Below, in pieces: positions 1 through 11,455 of a stretch of 64,000 nucleotides of DNA. This DNA comes from Tetraselmis striata (Eukaryota; Chlorophyta; Chlorodendrophyceae; Chlorodendrales; Chlorodendraceae). Position numbers and translations under genes: made by a program. Numbering within the stretch: the first letter of the stretch is position 1; the number at the start of each line of letters is the position of its first letter. The notes under the pieces were generated by a model. The model made no database searches. It worked only from the letters and a program-made list of their open reading frames with translations, and had not been told where the DNA came from. The stretch lies in the NCBI GenBank assembly GCA_006384855.1, contig VCJN01002775.1:1-64000 (forward strand), in the 5' to 3' direction.

Positions 1-59
1 TATGGCACCTAAAACACACTTACAATTCTTACTGGCCTAACATTATCGGCTGAAACCAC

Positions 60-992
60 CAGCATACCGTATGGATTGCTAGGACAGCTGACATTGTTGG
101 AAAACCCCATAAACATTTTTAGAGCATTTCAAACATGCAATCGAGTCTGGTTTCGCTAGTTACATGCTGTTCGTTTACGACTGCGAGCGTGGGCAGTCGA
201 CAGACATGCCGACCATACGAAAGGCGGGAGATGTCTTGTTTTGTAGGGGGTATCGCGACGAGATCGAGGACGTGCATGAACCTCGATCGATGCGCAGGCG
301 TATAGCAGACGCAAATGGGAGACGTTGGCGCCGGCGAATATCGGAGAGACATAAGGCCGGCCGCGCTGCGAAATGAGGGAGGCGCCTTCTCCCAACAGCG
401 CCGTGCAGCAAGTGCCGCGCGCCGTGGCGACGTGCGACGGGAACGGGAAGTGCATGTTAGCGGGAGCGGGCATGCTGGGGAGTGCCTAGCATAGCGGCAC
501 ATGTACGATAAGTACGGGCTGCGCGTGTTGGGGCGCAATCGCGCCGCGTACCACCATATGGAGTACTGTACGTTGTACGCGCTGCGACGGTAAAACCATG
601 CACTACATGTACCGGCGGTGTACATTACAAAGGATGGCCACGTTACGCCGCGCGACGACGGCGGTGTACGGCCACGTTGCCATCACCAGCGGCAGTCGTC
701 CCGCCGCCTCGCACGACGGGCGGTACTTTAAAGCATAACGCATCGGGGCGCGGGCACAAGGGACCAAGTAGTGGGGGTCGTGCCGTACCGGTCTTGATGT
801 GTGTCGGGGTCGGTTGCCGGCGACGACGCAGAAGACCCGCCGACTACTCAAGAAGTCATCGTCGCGAGTCTCGCTTCGCGCAGTTTGACGAGACGGTCGC
901 CGCTGCTGCACTAGCGACGGCTGCCGACCACCTCACAAGTCGCAGATCTACGATGACGCCACGAAATGCATAGGTCGCGCTAAGTGGCGGAG

Positions 993-1028
<36 letters not shown>

Positions 1029-1460
1029 CCCCGGCGGGCAGCTTGTGATGTCAAGGTTAGGGTGGAATGTCTGAACTCGGGAACGGGCTGGCCGGCGAAG
1101 AGGCTCTAACACCCTACGCCGGCCCGTATCTATGCTAGTGTTGCCGGGACGATGGTAATGACGAGGCGACCGCCGTTGCTGATACGAGCGACAGCCGCCA
1201 ACGTTCCGAACCTAGAGCCGGAAAAGGGTACTTACTACGGGCACCACGAGACGTCGAGCACGCCAGGTGGTAGAGCTGTCCCCCCGGCGGGCAGGCGGCT
1301 CCTAGTTGTCGTTGTCTTTGTGACGGCGGCGTGGCAGTAGGAAGCGTCGAAAATGCAACGGACCGAGCAACACAGACGCTTTCCGCTAGCTGCAACCACA
1401 ACAAACGTTGTTGCGGCACAATTACGGCGAGGGCGTCCGATGCGGTACCGGCAATAACCA
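60..1460 (+). repeat. Left arm of a diverged inverted repeat
   Basis: Read forward, this stretch matches the reverse complement of about 6830-7690 in several blocks: the motif around 94-165, the block around 165-470, the block after the C tract (1028-1310), and 1380-1460. About 480 bp at 510-985 and a C tract (about 990-1027) are present only in this arm. Identity is moderate, so the arms are old. They could be a foldback-type element or two inverted copies of one dispersed repeat. No convincing coding sequence is seen here. Confidence 0.6.
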
Positions 1461-2619
1461 TGGAATACAGGTAAAATTCCGGTATCGTACGGTGTCGTAA
1501 AAACGCTAGCAGAGAGCTGGGCGGAAACTAAAATATGCGGCCATCATGCACCGCCGTTTAACATAAGTCGCCACCTACGCGCTGATTCAAGATAGCGCCA
1601 AGTGCAAGTTGACCTCAGCAATTTGTAGTTATGGGCGCTCTCAGAGTAGGAAGAATGGCACCCCACACAGGTATGGCAGTGCGACACCTGGGACCCCAAT
1701 ATGGTGGCGATTACCGGAGCAGGACCTTGAGCCTGGGCTGGAGCAGGAGCCTAAGCCCGACTCCGGAGCCACAGCCAAAGCTGCGAGCGAATATGACATC
1801 CTGGCCCAGCGATGATACGCGTGCGTGATGCCGGCGGTGATGTTGCACACTCAGGCAGTGAAGAGCATGGCAGTGATGTTGAGAGCGAGCCGGCAGACAG
1901 AAGTGAAGCAGTGGAGTAGAGTAAATAAGGCGTTGGCAAACATATCAGTTGCAATTATGGGGTGTTGAGATGGCACCAGCCAGCCTCGCAATGTCAGCCC
2001 TGTATGCAGTGAGAAGACTACCCTGCGTTTTAAACATATTCGCAAAAAATGCCATACGTTTTGTATTTACATTTTGATACCCTATTTGCTACACAGCAAA
2101 TGGGTGTAGTATGCTACACTGCCGGGGGGGGGGGGGGGGGGAGGGGGGTTGTTTGTTTTGGAATACATGTATTTTGTTTGTGGGCAGAAGCGGCCCAGAG
2201 CAGAGAAAGCGTTGCTCTCATTGATCGCGTTTCGGTGGACTGTAAACACACCAGCAGAAGGGGAACGGAACAACCTGGCGAATAGGAACAACCTCGACAA
2301 TGCGCCGTCCAGTCCACCAAAATGCATAATCATAAGCTGACATAATCAATGGCCTCAGCCCCCCTTTTCGCCAAAAGCAGTATCAAAAACACCCAATCCC
2401 TGTACGGCCCCGATATTGTGTTTGGTAACACCCCAGTCAGCAAGTGTCAATAATTTACAATGTGGTGGCCTGTCAATGCCCAGAATTGCTAGCATCTAAT
2501 CTTGTTGTTATTACTACTACTACAGATACATGACCATGCAATTGTCACAAGTTTGAACGATGGGTGTACTGCCTCCCAGCATCCGGCACCATACAGCGCA
2601 GTGTTTGAGTGTGCCCCAC
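1461..2619. other. Non-coding stretch with a G tract
   Basis: I see no gene. The notable item is a G tract at about 2124-2142. The short open frames between 1609 and 1954 lie on both strands in overlapping positions and resemble no family I know. Confidence 0.5.
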
Positions 2620-4413
2620 TCAGCCAAAGATGAGATCCATCTCAAAGTCGTCCTCATCCGCAACTTTGTCCGCCCAATGAGTCCTTGTGCGGGATTCAAA
2701 GCCGAGGTGGGGGTGATCCTGGGCATGCTGCTGCACCCACGGGTGATTGATCGCCTCATTGGCGCTGATGCGCTTGAAGCGGTTGCGGACCAGCAGGCGC
2801 GCGCACAGCTCCTTGGCTTCCGGGGAGGCGTCTCCCCATATGCTGTCGTCAAAGTGCGGGAGCGGCGCCTGCATAACGCCATCCAGCATCATCTTCTTCG
2901 TCAGCGCTTCGCTGGACTCCCAGAAGGGCAGGTGGCCCGTCAGGGCCTGGAAGAGGATGATGCCGCAGCTCCACAGGTCCGCCTCCGTGGAATAGCACTT
3001 GTCGTAGACCTCCGGCGCCGAGTACAAGGGGGTGCCCTTCGCCACCGTCAGCCTCGGGCACATCGGGGAGACCTGCTGCCCGCAGCCGAAGTCGATGGCC
3101 TTGAGTACGCGCTGCCCGTTGCCCAGAGGCTTGAAGAGAAAGTTGGCGGGCTTGATGTCGGAGTGGCAGACGCCCTCTCCGTGGCAGATGGATACAACCT
3201 GCAGTATGTCGTGCAGCAGGGCCGCCACCTCTGGCTCGCTCAATCGCCCGCGCGTGCGTAGCACATCCTCCAGGCTGGGGCCTTCGAGGTACTCCATTAC
3301 CAAGTTGAGGTACTCATCATCCGTCTCTAGCCCGTGGAAGTGGCACACGTACGCGCAATCCTGCACGAGGGAAAACATGCGCGCCTGCGGGTACCGGCCG
3401 AGCGAGCCAATTGTCAGTGTGGATGCCGCCAGTGCCCGACACGCTTCGGGAACGGTTGCATGTTGCTTGCCCACAAGGCATGCAGCGGCTGTCAATGCTC
3501 AATAGACACGTTGCCAGGCCACGAGGCAAGCGAGGTTGTCGATATAACGAATGTGTAATATGTATTTATATTAATATATCATGGCAGCGCAACACGCCAA
3601 CCAAGATGAAATCTTGGCGTTCTCTCGGCGTAGCTTCCTGGAATGAAACGAAACTACATGTGTGTATCCCTCACCCGTCACGGGGCGAGTGCTGCCACTG
3701 TTATTCGGCAATCTGCAGAGAACTCAAAATGAAAGTGCCGTTACTATAGTACGGCTGCAACATTACTCGCTAAACGAACCAGTCCCTACGCCGTGCCGCC
3801 TGGCAGACTGCGAAGTGGGGAGCGCATATGAAGGGATCCCGCCCTACCCGTCCATGACTGAAGCGAGTTCTGCGGAGGGATGCCAACGTGGCTTCCAACA
3901 CAAGCCTCCGAGCGTCCCATCGATAGCCAGCAAGATTTTATTCGGCAGGGGTTCGCGCACCTCCTCCATGACCTTGAACACCTGCTCCTCGGCGGGCTGC
4001 CTCGGCGTGGTCATCCGCTTGATGCGCTTCACCGCGACCGTCTCTCCCGTGAGCAGGTCCTCCGCCCGGAATACAACCCCGAAGCTGCCAGAGCCAAGCT
4101 CAGCGTCCAGCCGGTAGCGCCCCGCCACCACCGCCTGGCTGTCGAACGAATCTCGCGGTGCCGCCGGAGTTTCCACCGCCGCAGACACCGCATCGACCAC
4201 GGCCTTGCCCCTCCCGGACGACCGCCGCTGGGAGGTGTGCTCACCGTGGCGATCAGGGGGCGAGGAGCTGCCTCGCGCCGCTCGCTGAGATGGTCGCCGC
4301 GTGACGAAGCGCGTCGCCGTGCTGCGCAACACGTTCTGCGCCCGAGGCAGGGTGCGCGACGCCACGCTGTCGTGCTGGACAATACTCCGGCAGATGCTCG
4401 GGGCGAACGCCAT
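2620..4413 (-). CDS. Serine/threonine protein kinase, CAMK/CDPK-like, with probable organelle presequence
   Basis: Phosphorylates Ser/Thr residues; the substrate is unknown. The first exon (4413 down to about 3961) opens with an Arg/Ser-rich, acid-poor N terminus (MAFAPSICRSIVQ...) that looks like a mitochondrial or plastid presequence. It then has the glycine loop GSGSFGVVF and the ATP-binding lysine in VAVKRIK. The likely donor GTGCGC lies at 3960. The second exon (about 3480 to 2620) carries the hinge LVMEYLEG, a catalytic loop HSDIKPANF, DFG, the APE motif, and the C-lobe down to ...DDFEMDLIFG and stop. The catalytic loop reads HSD where most kinases have HRD; the catalytic Asp and the Lys and Asn of KPAN are present. 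The start is the first Met that gives a presequence-like N terminus; the frame is open upstream to 4557. The 3' edge of the intron is unresolved. No EF hands follow, so it is not a complete CDPK. It lies between the two inverted arms. Confidence 0.85.
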
Positions 4414-4557
4414 GACGGCGGCAGCCCGCGCCAGTCGGCGTTGGCGCCCCGGCCGCTTCCTTGACACGCAGTGTCTGCTCTTGTCCCTTAGAGCATAGAG
4501 GTCGGAAAGGAGGGTGACTCGTGCTGTCGGTGTGGTTGTCGGTCGTCCGACAAGCAA

Positions 4558-5170
4558 TAAAAAGGGCGCTGACGGGGCGCAGCAGGCATGGGGGCGGCAG
4601 TTAAGGTTTGCTACGTGATGCTATCTATGGCTGCGAGAGTAGCATTTAAAAGAAATTATTGTTTGTCGCTACGAGTCTTGTCTCCATAGTACCGCAAGCA
4701 CTGCTTCTTACTCCACTATGAACTCGCTATAATCCTTATTATATGAAATAATATTGTGTTATTGCACCTGCACCGCAGTTCGCCGGCGCGCTCGCTGGAT
4801 ATGCATGCTGGGCCCTGCTGTCGGGGCTGTCGTGGTACCACGGGTACCCTGGAGGTACCAATACGGGAATGGTAAACTACCACCGGTTCTGCGGCATGCG
4901 CACCGTCGTTGTATCCAGGTACCACGCACGTTTTCGCAAGCACCGTCTGGCACGGCGCCGCGTCATCAGCGAATTTGATCCCGGGCGGCCGCATGCTGCT
5001 GATATGGCGGAACTGATGAGCGTTTTATTCAATTGCCGTGGATGTAGCCTATGTACGCAGCATGGGGAGTACAGCTGGAGACCGGCATGCTTGAAATGAT
5101 GCCAGTTTTCCGTGCCGTAGCCCGCGGGGCGGCTAGGCTGTTACATATTTTGTAATATTGCTCATTCTCT
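4558..5170. other. Intergenic stretch, nothing recognised
   Basis: No gene, RNA or known repeat is recognised in this stretch upstream of the kinase gene. It probably contains the kinase promoter, but no specific element can be assigned. Confidence 0.4.
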
Positions 5171-5171
5171 C

Positions 5172-5890
5172 GTGCTTACAGGCGCTTACAGATTTACGTC
5201 TGTTCCATTGATCAGTCACGAATCTGAGCACCATGACCCGTTTCTACCGCTTGCTGCTACTTGTAGCTATTGCATGTCAATGCGAGTGCCCCCATGCATC
5301 GATCGGGCCACGGCTGTAGATCAGTTTAAGCGCTCCATGTTGGGCATCATGCAACGGGGGCTAGCAATGCGGGATGCGGCGTGGCACAGCACGGAGCGCG
5401 GACAGAAGGGCCCACTTCGAGACATCTAGGACATGTCAAAGTACACGGGCATGGTCTTCGGCACAGTGGATAGGGTGAGCATGGGGGTGCGCTGCACGAT
5501 TGTGCACGTTGTCGCTTGCTTGGCCTCGGATCGGGGCGCCCTCTCATCGCGGGAGGACACTCGGTGCACCACTCGTGCTCACGAGGAGGCCTTACTCGCA
5601 AGAAAATTTCCCGGGGTCCTGAGCTTGATAGTGGCGGCTTGAGAGTTTGCTCGCTGGCTCATGAGATGGCACATATTCGTTCGCCATCCCGTTGCCGAGG
5701 TTTCCACCTCGTCCGTGGATCAACCTCGCACACACGTGCACGCGTGGCCTTGACTCTGAACCGGGCACGCATCACGCATCACTCATACATCCCGCCTCAC
5801 GCGGGATGTGGGCAGCTTTAAAGTGGTTAATTACGTTGATTTTTTAGTACTGTTATTTGCGGTGGATTTGGCACTAGCGTTTTTGTAATT
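5172..5890 (+). mobile_element. LINE 3'-end fragment (copy 1 of 3)
   Basis: Homologous to 62980-63590 and, in part, to 16925-17345. The frames encode pieces of the same C-terminal domain (around ATAVDQFKRSMLG and the stretch after it). The 3' untranslated part shares a small hairpin of the form CCCGCCT..GCGGGA near 5790-5810 and ends near a TTTTTGTAATTC block. It is broken and 5'-truncated. I infer a non-LTR element because a longer copy at 62.4 kb resembles the C-terminal region of protist LINE proteins. Confidence 0.6.
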
Positions 5891-5899
5891 CAGCACACC

Positions 5900-6190
5900 A
5901 TGCGCTAGAAGCAATGCTCCGCGGTGGCTGACCCCGTGCGCGTGTAGTTATGATCTACACGGGGTATGGGGTTTCCCAACTATCTAACTGTTTGAGTACG
6001 ATATGTACGGTATGTTGGTGGTTTCAACCGGTTAAGTTGCCGCTATACCATCATGTTTCAGTACAGGCTGCCCCATCGCCCGCGAGCCCTGCGCTCCCTG
6101 CCGGGGAGCTACTTATTAGGTAAGCCACCACCAGCTACTCGCTTGCCATCTTCCAACTCGCTGCCTTCGGCAGCGCCTTCGCGTACTTGT
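5900..6190 (+). repeat. Dispersed direct repeat, copy 1
   Basis: The stretch around 6045-6180, including CCCCATCGCCCGCGAGCCCT and the CTCGCTGCCTTCGGCAGC block, recurs nearly unchanged at about 7705-7830 in the same orientation. The two copies flank about 1.6 kb that includes the right inverted arm. Function unknown. Confidence 0.65.
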
Positions 6191-6829
6191 GCGCGCGAGG
6201 GTCGCAGAGGTTGATAAAGTCTGCACAAAGGTTCCTTTTCCCGGTAGTGAGTCGTCGTGCCGCGCATATGCCTTACATCATCAGGCCGCGATAGTCAACC
6301 CCTTGGTAGTGTGGTTATCTCGACTCGTGCGCCCGAAGTCGTTTTACGTTTTTGCCATGGCTTTGCGGCTCTGGCGTTTTCGGGTGGCAATGCGCACGGT
6401 ATGGAATTGTAGCTGCTAGGGGGTTCCCGTTGGGAGCGGGGTTTAAACCTCAACACCCGAAGCCGAGTCGCACTAAGGGCTTTCGTGGGCTCCCGCAGTG
6501 GAGAACCCTTTTCTCGCAATAGTCAACTCTTAAAGAGGTTAGCCGAGGCGCACGCGCTCGGTAGTACCATGGCCGCTGCTCGACGCAATGGTTATCAACG
6601 ACGGCAACACCGCTTCCTGCAACAAATCGGAGGAGGACGTCCGTGTCGTCAGGATGGCCGCTTGCCGTCCTTCAAGACACTTCAACCCGGTCCGCTTGTC
6701 CTCGCAGCAGGGCGTCGTGGCATCAACGGTCGTCACACATCGTTGTGGATTTCCGAAACTACAACCCGTGTAATTGGTCCGATGCGGGGATGGCGCCGCT
6801 CATACGCCTGTGTTTTGAGAGCGCTCGTT
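6191..6829. other. Stretch between repeat copies, nothing recognised
   Basis: Several overlapping open frames occur here on both strands, but none resembles a known family and none stands out by codon use. I assign no gene. Confidence 0.35.
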
Positions 6830-7690
6830 TCCCTCGACCTATAACCGTGCAGCAGCAACGTTTGCTGTGGTTTACGGTGTGAAGCGTCTGCGCGGCTTGG
6901 TCCGGCGGCCGCGTCTCCGACGCTTCCTACTTCGACGTCGTCGTCACAAGGACCGCGACAACATGCAGCTGCCTAACGGGGGCAACTCTACCACCATGTA
7001 GGCGTGCTTGACGTCTCGTGGTGACCGTAACTACCCATCCATGTCCGACTCCGGGCTTGGAATTTCGGCGGCCGTCAATGGTGCAACAACAGCGGTCGTC
7101 TCGTCGTTGCCCTCGCACCGACAACATTGGCATTGTGTACCGGCCGGCGTAGGCTACCATAGCCTCTACGCGGCCAACCCGTTCCCGACGTCATGACATC
7201 TCATCTAGACAACACGAGCTGCCCGCCGGGCGGCAGCTCCGCCACTCGTACTCGTCCTACTCGTACGAGTGCCGCTATGCTGACAATTCCGGTTCGTGAC
7301 GCACGCCGCCAAGGCGCGCGGCAAATGCTGCATAGCGCCGTCGGCGGAGATAGACGGCGCCTTGATTTCCCGACACGTCCGGCCTACGACGTGTCCGGCG
7401 TTCGCGCCGTCAACATCTCCCATCCGCGTCTGTTCTGCACCTACGCCTCGATCGAGGTACCTAACCTCTCGGCGCGATACCCTCCTGCAACTCAAGATAT
7501 CTTCAACCGTGTATGGTCGGCACGCCTGCCGACTGCCCACGCTCGCAGTCGTAAATGAACCGCGTGTAACTGACAAAACCAGACTCGGTTGCATGTTTGA
7601 AATGATCTATACTAGTTTGTGGGGTTTTCCAACAATTTAATTGTCTCAACACGACTTGTGCGGTCCGAAGGTGGTTTCAAACGATAAGTT
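6830..7690 (-). repeat. Right arm of a diverged inverted repeat
   Basis: Reverse complement of much of 60-1460, including the GCGAGCGTGGGCAGTCG block, the GGCGGGCAGCTCGTG block and the AAACCACAGCAAACGTTG block. It ends close to copy 2 of the direct repeat. The arm is shorter than the left one because the 480-bp block and C tract of the left arm are absent. Confidence 0.6.
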
Positions 7691-7835
7691 ATGGGCACCA
7701 TAATGTTTCTATACGGGCTGCCCCATCGCCCGCGAGCCCTGCGCTCCGGGCCGGGGAGCTACTTAGGACAGCCAGCAGCAGCTCGCCTGCCATCTTCCAG
7801 CTCGCTGCCTTCGGCAGCACCCTCCCGTTTCCGTT
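7691..7835 (+). repeat. Dispersed direct repeat, copy 2
   Basis: Second copy of the sequence at 6045-6180, same orientation, with a few substitutions and small gaps (for example CTGGCTG near 7770 in place of the longer spacing in copy 1). Confidence 0.65.
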
Positions 7836-8278
7836 TCCGCCCTGCAGGATCCTCCTCCCACTTTTCCCCCCTTTTCGCTGATGAGCCTTCCGCCTAGCCA
7901 TAAAACTGCGCTTCTTTGGTGTAAAGCAGCCTCCCACATTTTTTGGCAAACCCATACTCGATTGCACGTTTGAAATTCCGAAAGTCGCGACGAACAGCAG
8001 CAGCCGGCTGCCGGTGTTTTAGACGGTGATCCAACAGTGTTGGAAATTCCGTCACTAGCTTTCAATTAGTTTTGCAGAATGCTTCGGCAATTTGCTTGAT
8101 GACTATAACGGAGCGTCGCCTACCCAGGGCTTTCCGTAACTGGATTGCTGCCCAAACGGCCGTCGTAGAGACGCTGCAAGGGTTTCACTGGTGCCAGTCC
8201 TGTCCCGGGGGCGAAAAACAAAAAGCAGCAGCCGCGGACGTCGACTACGGGTACGGTGCTTTTTTTTGATTACATGAG
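7836..8278. other. Stretch with no recognised gene
   Basis: Nothing is recognised apart from a T8 run at about 8261-8268. That run abuts the tail of the repeat element that follows and may be its A-rich 3' tail in minus orientation. Confidence 0.35.
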
Positions 8279-9520
8279 CTAGACGCAACATTCAAGAAAT
8301 CCACACAGAAATCCAGAAGGAAATCCAGAAGGAAATCCAGCTACGGGCCAACAGAGGCAGGAACCGCCATGGTAGCCTCGGACCAGGCATCGCCACCAGC
8401 CAGCCGCCGCTCCACGCAGTAGGGACGCTCTCCCCAGCACACAATCCCGGGCCACTCCAATAGCGGCACTAGGCCGAATGTAATGTGAAGGCGCCGACAG
8501 GAAAGGAGCTTCGAAGTTGAGGTCTCGCAGCAAGGAGCGGAAGTGGGGGGGTCCAACCCAGAACGGGGCGCCACGGGCGTGCAACAGACGCAGGCCACCC
8601 AACGCCAGATGCGCCGCCAGCTCGGTCGCGTCCTTTTCCGCCAAACGTAGAACGCCTTCCCCAGCACAACATCCCGGGCCACTCCAATAGCGGCACTAGG
8701 CCGAATGTAATGTGGAGGCGCCGACAGGACAGGAAGGGAGAAAGTGCTCAACGGGTAGGGAATGCAGAGCCGACCGGGCCAGCAACGACGTAAGACGCCG
8801 GTGTCCAGCGCGCTTTGTTCCGCCCAGCGCCAGATCCGCCGCCAGCTCGGTCGCGTCCCCTTCCGCCGAACGTAGAACTCCCTTCCCAGCACAACATCCC
8901 GGGCCACTCCAATAGCGGCACTAGGCCGAATGTAATGTGGAGGCGCCGACAGGACAGGAAGGGAGAGGGTGCTCAAAGAACAGCGAACAGGGACTTGACC
9001 GGACCAGCAACGACGTAAGACGCCGGTGTCCAGCGCACGTTGTTCCGCCCAGCGCCAGATCCGCCGCCAGCTCGGTCGCGTCCCCTTCCGCCGAACGTAG
9101 AACTCCCTTCCCAGCACAACATCCCGGGCCACTCCAATAGCGGCACTAGGCCGAATGTAATGTGGAGGCGCCGACAGGACAGGAAGGGAGAGGGTGCTCA
9201 AAGAACAGCGAACAGGGACTTGACCGGACCAGCAACGACATAAGACGCCGGTGTCCAGCTCACACTGCTCCTCCGCGGCAGTGGCAGCACGGGCGGGGCC
9301 AAGGCAACCAAGGCGCCACCCGTGCACGATCCCCGCCCCCATCCCCAGCCGGGGGTGGAGGCGGAGGAAGGGCCCGCGATTCCGAGGGCCGAGGACGGTC
9401 GTCGGGCCCGCCCAGGCGGCGGTGGGTGGGTGGGATAATTTTCCACCCTCGTACATGTCCCGTAACCGGCTTTTTTTTCCCCGCCCCCGGGACAGGTGCT
9501 AGTTCTTCACCCCCACCCGA
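8279..9520 (-). repeat. 225-bp tandem repeat element with LINE-like 3' tail
   Basis: The marker block TAGCGGCACTAGGCCGAATG recurs at 8461, 8688, 8913 and 9138, giving spacings of 227, 225 and 225 bp. Copies 2-4 are nearly identical. A period divisible by three leaves a 371-codon frame open on the minus strand (9456 down to 8341) that repeats a 75-residue unit containing RPSAAIGVARDVVLG. The downstream end, read on the minus strand, finishes in a short repeated GGATTTCCTTCT block and GCGTCTAGCTCATGTAATC followed by A8. The same tail occurs at 61551-61620, which suggests the 3' end of a non-LTR element. A single unit and its flank recur at 57213-57600. I do not recognise the predicted protein, and the long frame may be a by-product of the period. 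Confidence 0.7.
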
Positions 9521-9920
9521 CTACTCTCCCGCGTAACCAACCCCTTCAGCGCCGTTGCTGATCCGGCCGGCGGCGATCGCTGACAACCCCAATGGCGGTA
9601 GGCGATCGCCACTAGTAGCAACTACTGATCCAAAGCCCGGTTGTGGTCAGTCGCTGTGCCATACTGTCCTGGCCTCACGACTTTATTCAAATCTACATGC
9701 GCGCCGGCCCTCCCAGCAAGAGCAGCACGCTCAACTGCCCTGTCGCGCTGCTTTGGAAGCGCGCCATCATCCGACCGCGCGACTGAGGAATAACTGCGCC
9801 TCACGCCAGAACGCAGCTGTTCTCGGCGGTCGGCGGCTGTATACATAATCACCCCTTATTCATGACCCGAACTCGTGTCAGTTTCGGAGACAGCGCCAGC
9901 GGCGTCCTGCTACGCCCGTC
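9521..9920. other. Short intergenic stretch before the sialidase-fold gene
   Basis: No gene recognised. It should contain the promoter and 5' leader of the following gene if the Met at 9921 is its start. Confidence 0.4.
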
Positions 9921-10078
9921 ATGGGCGCAGACAAGCACCGCCGGTTAGCCTTGGTGACGACAGTGTTGGCAGCCGCGATGGGTAGCTATGCCCTGTCGTG
10001 CGGCCGACGGGCTGACTGCCGAAGTGCGCGGGTAGTTACAGCGGGAATCTGGCTCTCCTGCCTGGTATGGTCGCTACC

Positions 10079-10110
<32 letters not shown>

Positions 10111-11424
10111 TCCCCCGTCTCCCCCTGCCCCCAACTCGTCATCTCCCCCCCCCCCCCCCCCCCCCCCCCCCCCTTCCTTCAAAACACCCGCCCAAACGCC
10201 GATTTCCGAGCCAGTCTCGATCGCAACACGGTGCCTGCGACAGCTTAGAGTTACATTGAACACTGTCCACATCTGCGCTGTCCTTCGCGTGCAGGCGGCT
10301 GCCATGGCACAATTCGCGCCAAACATCCAGCCATATCCGAGGCCATGCACGCCTGCAGGCGTCGCATTCTCCGAGGCCAAGCGTGAGTGCTCCCACGCCC
10401 ACCTGTCCTGCGCTCGTGGCTACCGGGCGGCCTCATCTCAGGGGGCCCCGGTCACGCATGTGCCGTCATTGGGGTGTGGCTGAGGACGGCCGCTTCATGC
10501 GGAGGCAATGACCTTCGCGTTTGATGGCTGGCACGCAGACCCATGCTTGAAGGGGAGCGCCCAGGAGGAGCGCACGTACCTGGGCAGGCGGGTCACGAGG
10601 CGGGGCATGTTCCACGCGGTTTGCACACAGACGGCGTGGATCGTGCTGAATAGCGAGTCGATGATGTGAGCACCCCGCCCCGCCATGTCCTCCTCTGCCC
10701 TGCCCTGCCAAGCCCAGCACAACCCTCCTCAGCCTCGGCAGCAGTGCAGCAGCACAAGGTAGGGAACAGAAGATGGGGTTGGAGTGGGCACCCGCGGCGA
10801 TGCTGGACTCCGTGCTGAGACTTGGATGCCGGCAGGTACACGCACATGGCGACGCTCGCGCCCATGCCGGGCAACAGCTCAGACATGCTGCTGGCGGCCT
10901 GGCAGGTATGCTGGGCGCATGGTGCCTGCGGCTATCGGGGTGGGCAGGAGGGTGGGAAGGGTGCTGATGCCCGGCTGCGTGGTGTTCAGGCCTCCGTCAA
11001 CGACGAAGGGGAAACGGGTCAGTTCCTGATGACGGCGCAGTCGCGCACCGGCGGGCGCAAGTGGGAGAAGCGCCGGAGGATCAGCCTGCAGGTGCGGCTG
11101 CGTGGCTGTGCCGACGCGGCCGCCCCGCCATCCGCTCCGCACTCTGCTCGCGCGAAGGAGAACCTCTGCCTGACCCGTGCTACTCACGCAGGAGCCGCCG
11201 TACGCACGCGCCGCGGTCTCCTCCGAGGGGTGGCTGCAGGTGAGGCGCCGCCCACCGGCTTGGGCAGCCGGGTAGTCTGACAGCTTGCTGCTGCGGCATT
11301 CATCAGCTCACAGCCCCCAAAGCCCATGCATAACTCCCCACTCCCCCCTGTTGGTGGCCGTCTCGCCCAGGAGAGGCAGACGGCCGCGGAGGCGGTGCAG
11401 CGGCATGGTGGCCGCTCCGGTGAG

Positions 11425-11455
<31 letters not shown>

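Noticed and set aside
8461-9260. CRISPR array
   Set aside because: Units of 225 bp are contiguous with no short repeat/unique spacer pattern, and the context is eukaryotic.
10067-10483. Proline- or glycine-rich open frames across C/G tracts here and at many other tracts
   Set aside because: They are translations of homopolymer runs inside introns. The same tracts give open frames in several registers on both strands.
10495-10722. Coding exon on either strand at 10500-10670
   Set aside because: Open frames exist on both strands, but neither matches a block of the sialidase family, and the sialidase exon order continues without it.
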